A stretch of DNA of 64,000 nt from Vibrio spartinae (GCF_024347135.1 NZ_AP024908.1:1-64000); one strand, 5' to 3'; counted from the first letter of the stretch, positions 21,101-29,264 are shown. Numbers and translations: made by a program. The notes: generated by a model not told the origin, from the letters alone.

Positions 21101-21352
21101 ATTCATAGCCGGAATGAAACAACGTACCGGTGGATTGAAGCGCATGCCCGGGTCGGAAACTGTTATATCAACCGTGATCAGGTTGGTGCTGTTGTGGGCG
21201 TTCAGCCGTTTGGAGGGCAAGGATTGTCAGGGACAGGGCCAAAAGCTGGCGGGCCTCATTATCTCTACCGGTTTACCCGCCCTTTTTATCGTGACACAGC
21301 GGTAAAACATAGTGAAACAGCGGTAAAACAAGGAGCGGACCATGGTGAGTAA
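18176..21352 (+). CDS. putA: Bifunctional proline dehydrogenase/P5C dehydrogenase PutA
   Basis: Oxidises proline to glutamate in two steps: FAD proline dehydrogenase, then NAD-dependent glutamate-semialdehyde dehydrogenase. The 1058-aa protein is shorter than E. coli PutA and lacks an N-terminal ribbon-helix-helix DNA-binding domain, so it should not repress its own operon. The PRODH barrel spans about 60-540 (VRLVKGAYWD, RIYAPVGNH) and the aldehyde dehydrogenase domain about 570-1040 (catalytic Glu in ETGGQN, about 812; catalytic Cys in GQRCSALR, about 845; VGAVVGVQPFGG near the end). It overlaps the next gene by 11 bp. Confidence 0.95.
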   Translation: MFTANDVLKSEFVEQPLNKLWALISPLYMADESQWLQELLPLATPTDQEKQEITEKTTQLIQSIRADKKSVQMIDALLLEYSLDTQEGILLMCIAEALMRIPDAETADAFIKDRLSVADWHSHLKNSDSVFVNASTWGLMITGKVLELSDIQSTSPMQALNRLVNRFSEPVIRQAMHQAMKVMGRQFVLGQSIDEAQKNGQSMRDKGYTYSFDMLGEAALTSADANKYCQDYLSAIESVGKASEAGTLQSSHSVSIKLSALHPRYEVANQERVMTELLEALVVLVKRAREFDIGISIDAEEADRLELSLILFEKLYRHDVNRGWGKLGMVVQAYSKRALPALTWLTGLAKDQGDLIPVRLVKGAYWDSEIKWSQQKGYTGYPVFTRKEASDVSYLACARFLLSEHVRGALFPQFASHNAQTVTAVAVMATHHDYEFQRLHGMGDALFNQVMTTYRPAIRIYAPVGNHKDLLPYLVRRLLENGANSSFVHRLVDARCPIDLLNRHPVEALQAFETLHNAAIPLPLDIYPDRRNSYGVNIDIESEAAPFEHKVSEHLHQQWHAAPIIHGEDQYESMIKEKAALTPVTAPYDHRIEVGNVIMANEQQITTAIEIAQQSFPQWRDTELAVRSAYLTHFADLLESHLPEFVALCHQEAGKTIHDSVDEVREAVDFCRYYATQIMQLTPTSHLGFNGAERHTQYLGRGVFVCISPWNFPLAIFVGQVVAALAAGNTVIAKPAEQTSLIAFRAIQLLLETGIPAGVIHLLPCNGKDSGHLLTSHPLIAGVAFTGSTGTAQRINQTLAARPCDPVPLIAETGGQNAMIVDSTALPEQVVRDVLRSAFASAGQRCSALRVLFIQEDVADRVVTLIEGAMQELSVGDPKLHRTDVGPVIDKAAQSRLFTHIENMKQTQTLIAELTLDDECAHGMFVPPAAFEISGIECLKEEHFGPVLHIVRYRAKDLPHIVEQINQTGFGLTLGIHSRNETTYRWIEAHARVGNCYINRDQVGAVVGVQPFGGQGLSGTGPKAGGPHYLYRFTRPFYRDTAVKHSETAVKQGADHGE

Positions 21353-22040
21353 AACAACACATTTTTCTGATGCTGCTTTGGCATGGCAGCAATGGAACTT
21401 AACAGATTTTAGTTCTAAAAGTGAGCATTTACTTCGTCTTGCTCAAGCTTTGGAACTCGATGCGGCTGACTTTGCTCAGGTCATTACTTATCACCTCAAT
21501 AGTGCGAGAACTCGGATTGCAGAGGGACAGCTTTTAGTTGGTCCGACAGGGGAAACAAACGAACTCTATAGTTCTGGACGCGGGGTTGTCGTGCTCCTTC
21601 ACAAACGAAGCGGTGTCAATGCTTCACTGGCTGTGGTTGCTCAGTTAGCAGCCGCTTTAATTGCTGGAAACAGTATTTTACTTTGTTCTGATGATACGCC
21701 GCTGAATTCACGTTTGGCGTCAGCATTGGAAAACAGTTGTTTTCCCGTTCATCTGGTACAAATCGTGGCGGTTGAGGCATTTAATCAGATCATGACGTGT
21801 GACGTGCGTCAGGTCGGAATGATTTGTGAGCCGCAAGATGCCCGACAGGTAAATCAAGAACTGTCTAAGCGCCCGGGCGTGATTATTAGTCCGGTTATCG
21901 AAACGGATTTGGATCAGCTCCCGATGGCACATGATGCAGCACTAGTGTTACGTTTCATCACGGAACGGACACGCACTATAAATATAACAGCGATAGGGGG
22001 AAATGCTTCTTTATTAGAAATGGGAAGCTCGAACCACTAA
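21342..22040 (+). CDS. Half-length aldehyde-dehydrogenase-like protein of the put operon
   Basis: 232 aa, about half the length of an aldehyde dehydrogenase. It resembles the nucleotide-binding half (GPTGETNELYSSGRGVV, then AALIAGNSILLCSDD) but has neither the catalytic Cys nor the Glu motif, so dehydrogenase activity is unlikely. It starts inside the end of putA (11-bp overlap), with AGGAGC upstream, and putP follows 88 bp later, so it belongs to the proline operon. Similar short proteins are often labelled 1-pyrroline-5-carboxylate dehydrogenase; I think that label overstates it. A structural or regulatory partner of PutA is possible but unproven. The frame is intact, so it does not look like a decayed gene. 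Confidence 0.7.
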   Translation: MVSKTTHFSDAALAWQQWNLTDFSSKSEHLLRLAQALELDAADFAQVITYHLNSARTRIAEGQLLVGPTGETNELYSSGRGVVVLLHKRSGVNASLAVVAQLAAALIAGNSILLCSDDTPLNSRLASALENSCFPVHLVQIVAVEAFNQIMTCDVRQVGMICEPQDARQVNQELSKRPGVIISPVIETDLDQLPMAHDAALVLRFITERTRTINITAIGGNASLLEMGSSNH

Positions 22041-22128
22041 AACCTGCTTTCCGACGTCTGTTGGTCTTCGGGCTGACAGACGTTCGGTGAGAAACAGGGA
22101 AGGCGATCAATATAGAGAGGAATGAATT

Positions 22129-23619
22129 ATGGAAAATAGCTTTGCTATTACAACGACCTTTATCGTGTACCTCATTATGATGTTAGCGATAGGGATTTAT
22201 GCATACTTACGAACGAAAAACTCAACCGACTACTTTCTCGGTGGGCGTTCTCTGGGGCCTTGGCCTGCAGCCTTGTCAGCCGGTGCATCCGATATGAGTG
22301 GCTGGTTGCTGCTGGGGCTGCCCGGTTACGCATATGCCGCAGGACTAGAATCTATATGGCTTGCCGGTGGCTTGCTGGCCGGAAACTGGCTCAACTGGTT
22401 TATCGCATCAAAACGTCTCCGTACTTACAGTATTACCACCGATGCTATTACAATTCCGGAATTTTTATCTCGCCGTTTTAATGATCGGTCGAAGCTGATT
22501 CAAACAATTTCTGCATTTTTTGTTTTGTTGTTTTTCCTCTTTTACACAAGTTCAGGCTTAGTGGCTGGTGGGAAACTGTTTGAGACAGTCTTTGGTCTTG
22601 ATTATACCACTGCGGTAATTATCGGCACGATATGTGTGGTTTCGTACACGCTGTTTGGTGGATTCCTTGCTGTCGCATGGACCGACTTAGTTCAGGGCCT
22701 GTTAATGGCGGCAGCCTTGCTGATTGTACCGATGGCCATGATGCAAGATGGTTTTTCTGTGTTGGGCGATAACTTAACAAAGATTAATCCAGAGTTACTG
22801 ACCATTTGGCGTGGTATGGATGGTCAACCACTAACCGCAATTGCTATTATTTCTCTGGCGGCTTGGGGCCTCGGATATTTTGGTCAGCCACATATTCTGG
22901 CGCGTTTTCAGGCGACGCGTTCCAATAAAGATTTGCGCACGGCGCGCCGAATTGCAATCGGCTGGTCTGCACTAGCGATGTTTGGGGCAGTGATGGTTGG
23001 GCTTGTTGGTTTGGTTTATACCACCAACCACCCAACGCTGACCTTAGAAGATGGCGAAAAGATCTTCATGCTATTGGTCAATGCTGCTTTCCATCCGGTG
23101 ATTGCCGGCATTCTGTTAGCTGCAATTCTCGCTGCAATTATGAGTACAGCCGATTCTCAGTTGCTAGTGTGTTCATCAGCATTGGCAGAAGATTTCTATA
23201 AACAAGTCATCAAGAAAGATGCAACGTCTGAAGAAATTGTCCGGGTTGGTCGTCTCTCTGTTATGGCGATTTCTATTCTCGCCTTGGTACTGGCGATGAC
23301 ACCGGATAGCTCGGTGCTGGGATTGGTTTCTTATGCATGGGCCGGATTTGGCGCTGCATTCGGACCTGCACTGGTGATCAGTTTATTCTGGTCTCGTATG
23401 AACCGTAATGGTGCTTTAGCGGGTATCATTGTGGGTGGCGTGACGATAGTGGCTTGGAAGCAATTAACTGGTGGCATTTTTGATGTCTATGAAATTGTAC
23501 CGGGGATTATTTTCTCTACACTGGCAATTGTCGTTGTCACACTACTCAGTCGTGAGCCGGAACAAACGGTTCAAGCACAACATCAGACATTCTTGAAACA
23601 GCTTAAAGAGCTCGATTAA
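22129..23619 (+). CDS. putP: Sodium/proline symporter PutP
   Basis: Imports proline with Na+ for breakdown by PutA. The 496-aa sodium:solute symporter family protein has about 13 membrane helices. PutP landmarks are visible: NSTDYFLGGRSLGPWPAALSAG split across the first loop, GWLLLGLPGYAYA, and the sodium-site region SAILAAIMSTADSQLL-like sequence (about residues 331-346). The ATG has GAGAGGA upstream. It is last in the put operon and is followed by a clear terminator. Confidence 0.95.
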   Translation: MENSFAITTTFIVYLIMMLAIGIYAYLRTKNSTDYFLGGRSLGPWPAALSAGASDMSGWLLLGLPGYAYAAGLESIWLAGGLLAGNWLNWFIASKRLRTYSITTDAITIPEFLSRRFNDRSKLIQTISAFFVLLFFLFYTSSGLVAGGKLFETVFGLDYTTAVIIGTICVVSYTLFGGFLAVAWTDLVQGLLMAAALLIVPMAMMQDGFSVLGDNLTKINPELLTIWRGMDGQPLTAIAIISLAAWGLGYFGQPHILARFQATRSNKDLRTARRIAIGWSALAMFGAVMVGLVGLVYTTNHPTLTLEDGEKIFMLLVNAAFHPVIAGILLAAILAAIMSTADSQLLVCSSALAEDFYKQVIKKDATSEEIVRVGRLSVMAISILALVLAMTPDSSVLGLVSYAWAGFGAAFGPALVISLFWSRMNRNGALAGIIVGGVTIVAWKQLTGGIFDVYEIVPGIIFSTLAIVVVTLLSREPEQTVQAQHQTFLKQLKELD

Positions 23620-23638
23620 AGATAAAAATAATATGAGG

Positions 23639-23663
23639 AACCCCTCTTTTTGAGGGGTTTTTT
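23639..23663 (+). terminator. Terminator after putP
   Basis: Stem AACCCCTC / GAGGGGTT with a T5 loop, followed by a T tract, 20 bp after the putP stop. Confidence 0.88.
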
Positions 23664-23854
23664 GTGCCACCAGAATAATGAGCTAAGCAATTGATAAATG
23701 GTTGCGGATCTGAACGAAATAGAGGTTTTTGGGAATAATTAATAAATTTTAGTGACTCGTGCCACAATTTTAATGTTGACCTTTGAGAGGATGTTTCTAT
23801 ATGGATAATTATGCTTATTATTAGCAATAAGTAATTTACTTGATGAGGTTTATC

Positions 23855-24097
23855 ATGTCTGAAGCATATTGTCCCGTGTGTCGTAAAGTGACTCCACATA
23901 AATCAATTATGCGACGTTGTCAGACTGAACGTTGTGCTCGATGGAAAGAGATCCAGCTATTCATTTCCTTACTGATGCGTGGTAACCATTATTATAAAAT
24001 GGAAAGGCAACACTTTTGCCGGGTATGTAACCACCAGAATGTCAGACCTGTACTCGCCCTCCCGAACAATCCCCAGAATGAGCCCCGAGTTTCTTAG
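23855..24097 (+). CDS. Small zinc-ribbon-like protein
   Basis: About 80 aa with three cysteine pairs: CPVC near the N terminus, CQTERC in the middle and CRVC later, consistent with zinc binding. It is rich in Arg and Lys. The function is unknown. The frame opens at 23840, but ATG at 23855 has GAGG 7 bp upstream and begins the conserved-looking MSEAYCPVC, so I chose it. It stands alone between putP and the mtl operon, with a parS2 site just downstream. Confidence 0.6.
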   Translation: MSEAYCPVCRKVTPHKSIMRRCQTERCARWKEIQLFISLLMRGNHYYKMERQHFCRVCNHQNVRPVLALPNNPQNEPRVS

Positions 24098-24139
24098 TCT
24101 ATAGGGTGAATCGCTTAGGCTAAAACTCTCCTCTGACGC

Positions 24140-24152
24140 TTTACAGTGTAAA
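24140..24152. other. parS2 site 3
   Basis: TTTACAGTGTAAA, an exact parS2 core, intergenic between the small zinc-ribbon gene and the mtlR end, about 22 kb from parB2. Confidence 0.8.
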
Positions 24153-24307
24153 TCAGAGCCATCACATATATGGTTCACGGTTTGTTTTGGTTTGATAAAC
24201 TTTATGCCTTGATAAACCTTATTCTTTCACAAACTGTTCTTTCACCGACTTTAGAAGACTCCCCCATATAATGATTTGAAGAGCCTCTCATTTTAGATGA
24301 TGGGACA

Positions 24308-24353
24308 TTAAAAATATGTCGTAGCACGACATTTTCCCGCTTGGCGTGCTACG
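24308..24353 (-). terminator. Terminator of the mtl operon
   Basis: Perfect 9-bp stem CGTAGCACG / CGTGCTACG. Read on the minus strand it is followed by a T-rich stretch. It overlaps the mtlR stop codon region. Confidence 0.65.
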
Positions 24354-24888
24354 TAGTAAAAGGGCTTTCAACATTGAGCAGATTACATATCTCAACAATA
24401 GCGAGCGACAGACTTGATTTAATCACTTGTTGTTGGCGGTCCAACTGTAATTGATAAAGTTTTGCATCGATTTCTTCATCATCGATTTGCACTGGTGTTA
24501 ATTGAAATATTCCCATTTTTTTGAAAGCGCTAATTTTGTGAATCGAATCCAATATCTTTGGATCTGTAAAATGATATTCGGCCCCATCTTTGTTCAACTG
24601 ATTTCTGAGGCGGATCATCGTCTCGATATCATGATAGACGTCATCCTGTATCACACCTAATCCAAACAGCAGTTTGATTCGGACACTTAAATCGCCAAGC
24701 GGACCCGAAGACTCCAGGAGTGGATTAATCACTGATTTGACAGCGAGATAATCACTCCGGAAAATACGTTGTACTAGTGAATCGATAGATTTTTCAAAGA
24801 TATTGACAGCAGCGATGAAAAAACCTCTGACCGATGAGGCTGCATTCAACTGTTCAATAATGTCTGCTTCGTTAATTTTCTCTACCAT
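24349..24888 (-). CDS. mtlR: Mannitol operon repressor MtlR
   Basis: 179-aa MtlR-family protein (all-helical, no classical DNA-binding domain) that represses mannitol uptake genes in enterobacteria and Vibrio. Family features include the internal segment FFIAAVNIFEKSIDSLVQ and LLFGLGVI...LRNQLNKDG. It is the third gene of mtlA-mtlD-mtlR. No good ribosome site is seen before its ATG, and a GC-rich hairpin lies just upstream, so its expression may be lower than that of mtlD. Confidence 0.88.
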   Translation of the reverse strand: MVEKINEADIIEQLNAASSVRGFFIAAVNIFEKSIDSLVQRIFRSDYLAVKSVINPLLESSGPLGDLSVRIKLLFGLGVIQDDVYHDIETMIRLRNQLNKDGAEYHFTDPKILDSIHKISAFKKMGIFQLTPVQIDDEEIDAKLYQLQLDRQQQVIKSSLSLAIVEICNLLNVESPFTT

Positions 24889-24917
24889 AAAGAAAGCATC
24901 ATAGTTAAAAAGGAGGA

Positions 24918-24937
24918 GGGGGCAGGAGCAGGCCCCC
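24918..24937 (-). promoter_or_regulatory. GC-rich hairpin between mtlD and mtlR
   Basis: GGGGGC / GCCCCC with an 8-nt loop. On the minus strand it is followed by TCCTCCTTTTT. It could attenuate transcription into mtlR or protect the mtlAD message from decay. Only the structure is seen; the role is inferred. Confidence 0.4.
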
Positions 24938-24955
24938 AGCCTCGCTTATTATTTT

Positions 24956-26101
24956 TTAGAGGGTGTTATAGATAGCTTCGACTTGCTTAGCTTCTGTCCC
25001 GTATTCATCCAGATTGGCATAGTGAGCTAATGTTGCCAAAACACCATGCTGACTCAGATATGCCTGTAATTCGACGGCCTGAGGATCTGAAGCGTTCGTG
25101 TATTTTAATGCAGCCGCAACGCCTTTCAACAGCGCTGTATTTGCAATACCATACGCTATTGTACCACGTAATGGTTTGATTAAACGGTCATTTTCTCCGA
25201 GCTTACGGATCGGTTGACGGCCAACCCGTTCAACGTCATCGATTAAATACGGATTTGCAAATCGGGACAAAATTTTCTCGATATAAGCCGCATGGGCTTG
25301 ACGGTCAAACTGATAGCGTTGGATTAAAACTTCTCCACTTTCGGTCATTGCTTGTTTGACGTCAGCATAGATCGCTTCATCCTCAATGGCTTCTTTGACC
25401 GTCTGAAGACCCTTGAGACAGCCCAGATAAGCTGTAATACAGTGGCCAGTATTGAGCGTAAACAGTTTCCGCTCGATATAAGCCATCAGGTTATCGGTTT
25501 TTTCCATGCCCGGAATATCAGGAATATCACCGATGAATTGCAATTGATCAACAATCCATTCACTGAAACTTTCAACCGTGACATCCAGAATATTATCAGA
25601 TGCTTCTGCCGGTGGGACGATGCGGTCAACGGCTGAATCAACAAAGCCAATCAGAGTATCTGCTTGGTTATGATAGTCTGCCGCCAGATGCAAATAGACT
25701 TGTTCTTTTAGATGTGAAGAGCCCCGAATCATGTTTTCACAAGCGATGATATTCAAGGGGGTGGTATTGCCACTCTCTATACGTTTCTGGATACCTGTCG
25801 CGATCGTTTTAGCAATAATATCCAGAACGTTTGGTCCAACGGCTGTCGTGATTAAGTCAACCTGAGTCATGTGTTGATAAATCTCATCACTGGTTGAATG
25901 AACGGCCGTGACATCTTTCACCGTTTGCCACTGACATTCTGACCCGACAACTTTCACTTGATACTGCCCGTCTTGGCGCAGTTTCTGGACGACTTCCTGA
26001 TTGACGTCTGCAAAAATAACGTGGATTCCCGCATCCGCCAGAAGTTTGCCAATAAATCCTCGGCCGATGTTACCGGCACCAAAATGAATTGCCTTTTTCA
26101 T
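24956..26101 (-). CDS. mtlD: Mannitol-1-phosphate 5-dehydrogenase
   Basis: Oxidises mannitol 1-phosphate, delivered by MtlA, to fructose 6-phosphate with NAD+. The 381-aa protein has the N-terminal nucleotide-binding motif FGAGNIGRGFIG (about 7-18), the polyol dehydrogenase signature region ACENMIRG, and a C-terminal substrate domain with the conserved Lys in ERKLFTLNTGHC. It is second in the mtl operon, 72 bp after mtlA. Confidence 0.95.
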   Translation of the reverse strand: MKKAIHFGAGNIGRGFIGKLLADAGIHVIFADVNQEVVQKLRQDGQYQVKVVGSECQWQTVKDVTAVHSTSDEIYQHMTQVDLITTAVGPNVLDIIAKTIATGIQKRIESGNTTPLNIIACENMIRGSSHLKEQVYLHLAADYHNQADTLIGFVDSAVDRIVPPAEASDNILDVTVESFSEWIVDQLQFIGDIPDIPGMEKTDNLMAYIERKLFTLNTGHCITAYLGCLKGLQTVKEAIEDEAIYADVKQAMTESGEVLIQRYQFDRQAHAAYIEKILSRFANPYLIDDVERVGRQPIRKLGENDRLIKPLRGTIAYGIANTALLKGVAAALKYTNASDPQAVELQAYLSQHGVLATLAHYANLDEYGTEAKQVEAIYNTL

Positions 26102-26173
26102 AGACTGTTACCTACCAATTAAAAAACTCAGAAGAAAAAAGTAGAGATCGTGAACGACCTCTACTGGTGAACC

Positions 26174-28063
26174 TTATGCAGTGGGATTTCCCAACACGGC
26201 TAAAATGGCGTTCACGTCATCTGTTGACGTGAGTGTCGCGATCGCATCCGGGTCATCAAGCGCATTGGTGATCGTCGAAATGACCCCCATATGTTCATCG
26301 TTCTGTGCTGCAATACCGATGACCAGTTTGGCAATGCTGTCTTCGTCATCTGTAAATTGAACACCCTCTGGGTATTGGCAGATGACAATCCCGGTTTTCA
26401 GAACGTGATTCTTCGCTTCAATCGTACCGTGTGGCACTGCGATGGATTCACCCAGATACGTTGACACCATTTTTTCTCTTTCAAACATGGCATCGATATA
26501 GCTGGCGTCTGCATATCCGAGTGCGACGAGTTGTTCTCCCGCATAACGGATTGCTTCTTCTTTGTTACTTGCTTTGAGGTTTAAGTGAATGTTACGGGCT
26601 TCTATTTGGAATGCCGGTTGGGTCTCAGCGTCAGTGTTTCGGGGCGCGACAGATTGACCGGCATCAGACTTTTTTATCTCATTGACGAGATTGTTATACA
26701 TTTCATTATCCAGAAAGTTGGTTAAAGAAATGTGGCGTGCCGATGGCGCATGTTTGCGGGCCCGATCGGTTAAATCTTTATGCGTAATGACGATATCAAC
26801 ATCTTGGGGAAGATTATTAATTGCCAGATTAGTGACCTGAATATCCAATCCCGCTGCTTGTACTTTTTTACGCAGCATACTGGCACCCATCGCACTGGAT
26901 CCCATGCCCGCATCACACGCGACAATGATCTTTTTGACATCATCTGTGTATGCCTGAACGCTTGATGAGCCTTTGGATTCAGCTTTCATCCCTTGCACTT
27001 GCGCTGTTGCTTTCTCCAAAGAATCTTCATCATCGGTTTCTTGATTTCTTTGTGTTTTCATCAACAGTGACGCAACCGTAAATGAGACGGCAGTCGCAGC
27101 GGTGATTGAACAAAGCACTCCGATAAGTGAGCTCTTCGGCGTCATCAGTAATACGGCAAAAATCGAACCGGGTGATGCTGGTGATACTAAACCGGCACCA
27201 AATACAGTGAGTACAAAGACACCCGTCATCCCGCCGGCAATGGCAGCGAGAATCAAACGAGGATTCATCAGGATATATGGGAAGTAAATCTCGTGGATCC
27301 CGCCCAAAAAGTGAATGATGGTGGCGCCGCCGGCTGTTTGTTTGGCTGTCCCTTTACCAAACACGATATAGGCCAGAAGAATACCCAATCCAGGTCCCGG
27401 ATTCGCTTCAATCAGGAAGAAGATGGATTTACCGGTTTCACTGGCTTGTTGAATCCCCAGTGGAGAGAAAATACCGTGGTTGATGGCATTGTTCAGAAAT
27501 AGAATCTTAGCGGGTTCAACAAAAAGTGAAGTTAAAGGGAGTAGGTGTGCTTTCACTAAGACGTCTACGCCTGTTGCAAGAGCCGTTGAGAGAACTTTGA
27601 CGAATGGACCAATCAGGAAAAAAGCGATGATCGCGAAGATCATACCAATAATACCGGCCGAGAAGTTGTTGACCAGCATTTCGAAGCCGCTTTTGATTTT
27701 CCCATCGACTTTTTGGTCAAACGTTTTAATTGCCCATCCACCAATTGGACCCGCAATCATTGCGCCCATAAACATTGGGATATCAGCACCGACGATAACG
27801 CCCATTGTGGTGATAGCACCAACGACAGCACCGCGTTCACCCCCGACAAGTTTACCCCCGGTATAACCAATCAGCAGTGGTAATAAGTAGGTAATCATTG
27901 GGCCAACAAGAGCAGCCAATGTTTCATTGGGTGTCCATCCGGTTGGAATGAACAGCGCTGTAATAAATCCCCATGCGATAAATGCCCCGATGTTCGGCAT
28001 AACCATGTTGGACAAGAACCGGCCAAAATTTTGTATCTTGACCTTTGCATCTGGTGATATCAT
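26174..28063 (-). CDS. mtlA: Mannitol PTS permease EIICBA
   Basis: Imports mannitol and phosphorylates it to mannitol 1-phosphate. All three PTS units are fused in 629 aa: membrane EIIC (about 1-345), EIIB with active Cys in VACDAGMGSS (about 382) and EIIA with active His in AVPHGT (about 542). The IIC part has GGIHEIYFPYI, typical of the mannitol family. It is the first gene of the operon. Its leader on the opposite strand carries a probable MtlS-like RNA, and a CRP-type site lies about 285 bp upstream. Confidence 0.96.
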   Translation of the reverse strand: MISPDAKVKIQNFGRFLSNMVMPNIGAFIAWGFITALFIPTGWTPNETLAALVGPMITYLLPLLIGYTGGKLVGGERGAVVGAITTMGVIVGADIPMFMGAMIAGPIGGWAIKTFDQKVDGKIKSGFEMLVNNFSAGIIGMIFAIIAFFLIGPFVKVLSTALATGVDVLVKAHLLPLTSLFVEPAKILFLNNAINHGIFSPLGIQQASETGKSIFFLIEANPGPGLGILLAYIVFGKGTAKQTAGGATIIHFLGGIHEIYFPYILMNPRLILAAIAGGMTGVFVLTVFGAGLVSPASPGSIFAVLLMTPKSSLIGVLCSITAATAVSFTVASLLMKTQRNQETDDEDSLEKATAQVQGMKAESKGSSSVQAYTDDVKKIIVACDAGMGSSAMGASMLRKKVQAAGLDIQVTNLAINNLPQDVDIVITHKDLTDRARKHAPSARHISLTNFLDNEMYNNLVNEIKKSDAGQSVAPRNTDAETQPAFQIEARNIHLNLKASNKEEAIRYAGEQLVALGYADASYIDAMFEREKMVSTYLGESIAVPHGTIEAKNHVLKTGIVICQYPEGVQFTDDEDSIAKLVIGIAAQNDEHMGVISTITNALDDPDAIATLTSTDDVNAILAVLGNPTA

Positions 28064-28066
28064 ATG

Positions 28067-28188
28067 GATTCCCCGTTCGATGTATTATTTGATGTTGTTG
28101 TGTTGACGGCTCGGCAAAGCCGTGAGTTGAATCGTTCTAAATCAATCTAGCACACAATCTTTCAATTCAACTGAGAGCGGGTTTTTTG
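28067..28188 (+). ncRNA. mtlS: Candidate MtlS-like antisense RNA
   Basis: In V. cholerae a 120-nt RNA, MtlS, is made opposite the mtlA leader and blocks MtlA synthesis. Here the same place and strand holds a structure of that size. CCCGTTC (28072-28078) can pair with GAGCGGG (28175-28181), which is followed by T6. Inside are two hairpins, ACGGCT/AGCCGT (28106-28123) and AGTTGAAT/ATTCAACT (28125-28172). A possible promoter is TTGTAT (28031), 18 bp, TGATAT (28055). The structure is seen; identity rests on position and size. Ends are approximate. Confidence 0.55.
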
Positions 28189-28347
28189 TGACTAACATCA
28201 AGGAATGGCAGGGTCACAACTGTCTTTTTAGTGATTTAAATCTACTTTTAGGCCTGTAATTTTGTTACAAAGTATTAAGTTTAAATAAGTCAATTAATTT
28301 TTAATGCGTCATGTCTGTTTTTCGTGAATTTATTTTTTATATTTATG

Positions 28348-28361
28348 GTGATGGTTATCAC
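28348..28361. promoter_or_regulatory. CRP-type site upstream of mtlA
   Basis: GTGATGGTTATCAC fits the GTGA-N6-TCAC core of a CRP site exactly. It lies about 285 bp upstream of mtlA in an AT-rich gap and could mediate catabolite control of the mannitol operon. Confidence 0.5.
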
Positions 28362-28525
28362 GTTTTTGTTAGTTTTTATCTTCGAAAAAAATTCAAGTGT
28401 GACGTATAACTCATTGTGATATTTATTTTAATACGTGAAATAAATTGGTTGAAGAATCAGCGTAGTTTTTGTAAGAAATGTACATTTCTGTCACGGTTCG
28501 TCGCTGTTTGTATCGCGGTTTCATT

Positions 28526-28589
28526 GACGAAGAGTGCTATGGACGAAGAGTGCTATGGACGAAACGTGCTACGGACGAAAAGTATTGTG
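28526..28589. repeat. 16-bp tandem repeat, four copies
   Basis: Unit GACGAAGAGTGCTATG, two identical copies followed by two diverging ones. It lies in the gap between the mtlA upstream region and maoP and is not part of a credible gene. Confidence 0.85.
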
Positions 28590-28650
28590 GACAGAGAGAA
28601 GCAAAAGAGACCACCTCGCCGCAGCCGAGGGCTCGGAAAGACTGAATCAC

Positions 28651-28678
28651 AAAGAGCAGAGAGAGCACGCTGCTCTTT
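28651..28678 (-). terminator. Inverted repeat downstream of maoP
   Basis: Perfect 9-bp stem AAAGAGCAG / CTGCTCTTT with a 10-nt loop, about 60 bp past the maoP stop. The following T-run is short, so termination is plausible rather than certain. Confidence 0.4.
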
Positions 28679-28729
28679 GTATGACAGATGATGTTTGTAT
28701 GACAGATACTATATGTGTGACAGATAATA
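28676..28729. repeat. 18-bp tandem repeat, three copies
   Basis: Unit TTTGTATGACAGATGATG, then two variants sharing the TGACAGAT core. It directly abuts the inverted repeat and ends 8 bp from the maoP stop. Confidence 0.8.
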
Positions 28730-28736
28730 CTGGCAC

Positions 28737-29093
28737 TCAGCTTTCTATCTCGATATCTGAATCACCAACAAATTCGTCGAGCGCATCCGGTTTGTTACGA
28801 CCATTTAAGGTATGGAAGCGTTTTCGTCCACGAGCAAGACGCACATATTTCAACCAGACTCGCTCAAGTTTTGTTGTGGCTTTTTCTGGGTGGTCGAGCA
28901 CCAGAAGAAAGTGCCTTTCATCGGGATTCATCGGCTCAAGGCCCCCTGATTCCAACTGGGACATGGTCTCACCAAACTGAATGAGTAGCTCTTCTTCAGC
29001 CAGCGTAAAATCACCTGATTTAGCAAATCCCCGTGGGAATTTTTTGTTGTCGTAAAACCGCTTCTTTCCGTAGCGGAATTCAGTCTCAGACAT
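28737..29093 (-). CDS. maoP: DUF413 protein, MaoP
   Basis: 118-aa DUF413 family protein. In E. coli MaoP, together with the cis site maoS, organises the origin macrodomain. The family core is visible: FPRGFAKSGDFTLAEEELL and LVLDHPEKATTKLERVWLKY split around residues 20-85, with an acidic C terminus. It is divergent from hdfR across 171 bp, the same arrangement as in E. coli, which strengthens the call. Whether it acts on this chromosome is unknown. Confidence 0.85.
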   Translation of the reverse strand: MSETEFRYGKKRFYDNKKFPRGFAKSGDFTLAEEELLIQFGETMSQLESGGLEPMNPDERHFLLVLDHPEKATTKLERVWLKYVRLARGRKRFHTLNGRNKPDALDEFVGDSDIEIES

Positions 29094-29264
29094 ATCAACC
29101 TCGCATCAATTCAGCGTTACACTTTTTGTATTGAATTACGGCGAAAGTTAGGCGTAATCTAAGGAAAAGAAAAACAAAAATTTTTTATCGTCATCATTGC
29201 ATTTCATTATGTATATATCCTAAATAACTTTAAGATGCAGTTTCAGTGAGAATAAAGGGTTGCT

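Noticed and set aside
21342..22040. Functional 1-pyrroline-5-carboxylate dehydrogenase
   Set aside because: Half the normal length and no catalytic Cys or Glu motif; PutA already has this activity.
28416..28980. Plus-strand frames of 91 and 148 codons
   Set aside because: They run through tandem repeats and antisense to maoP, with no ribosome site or family features.
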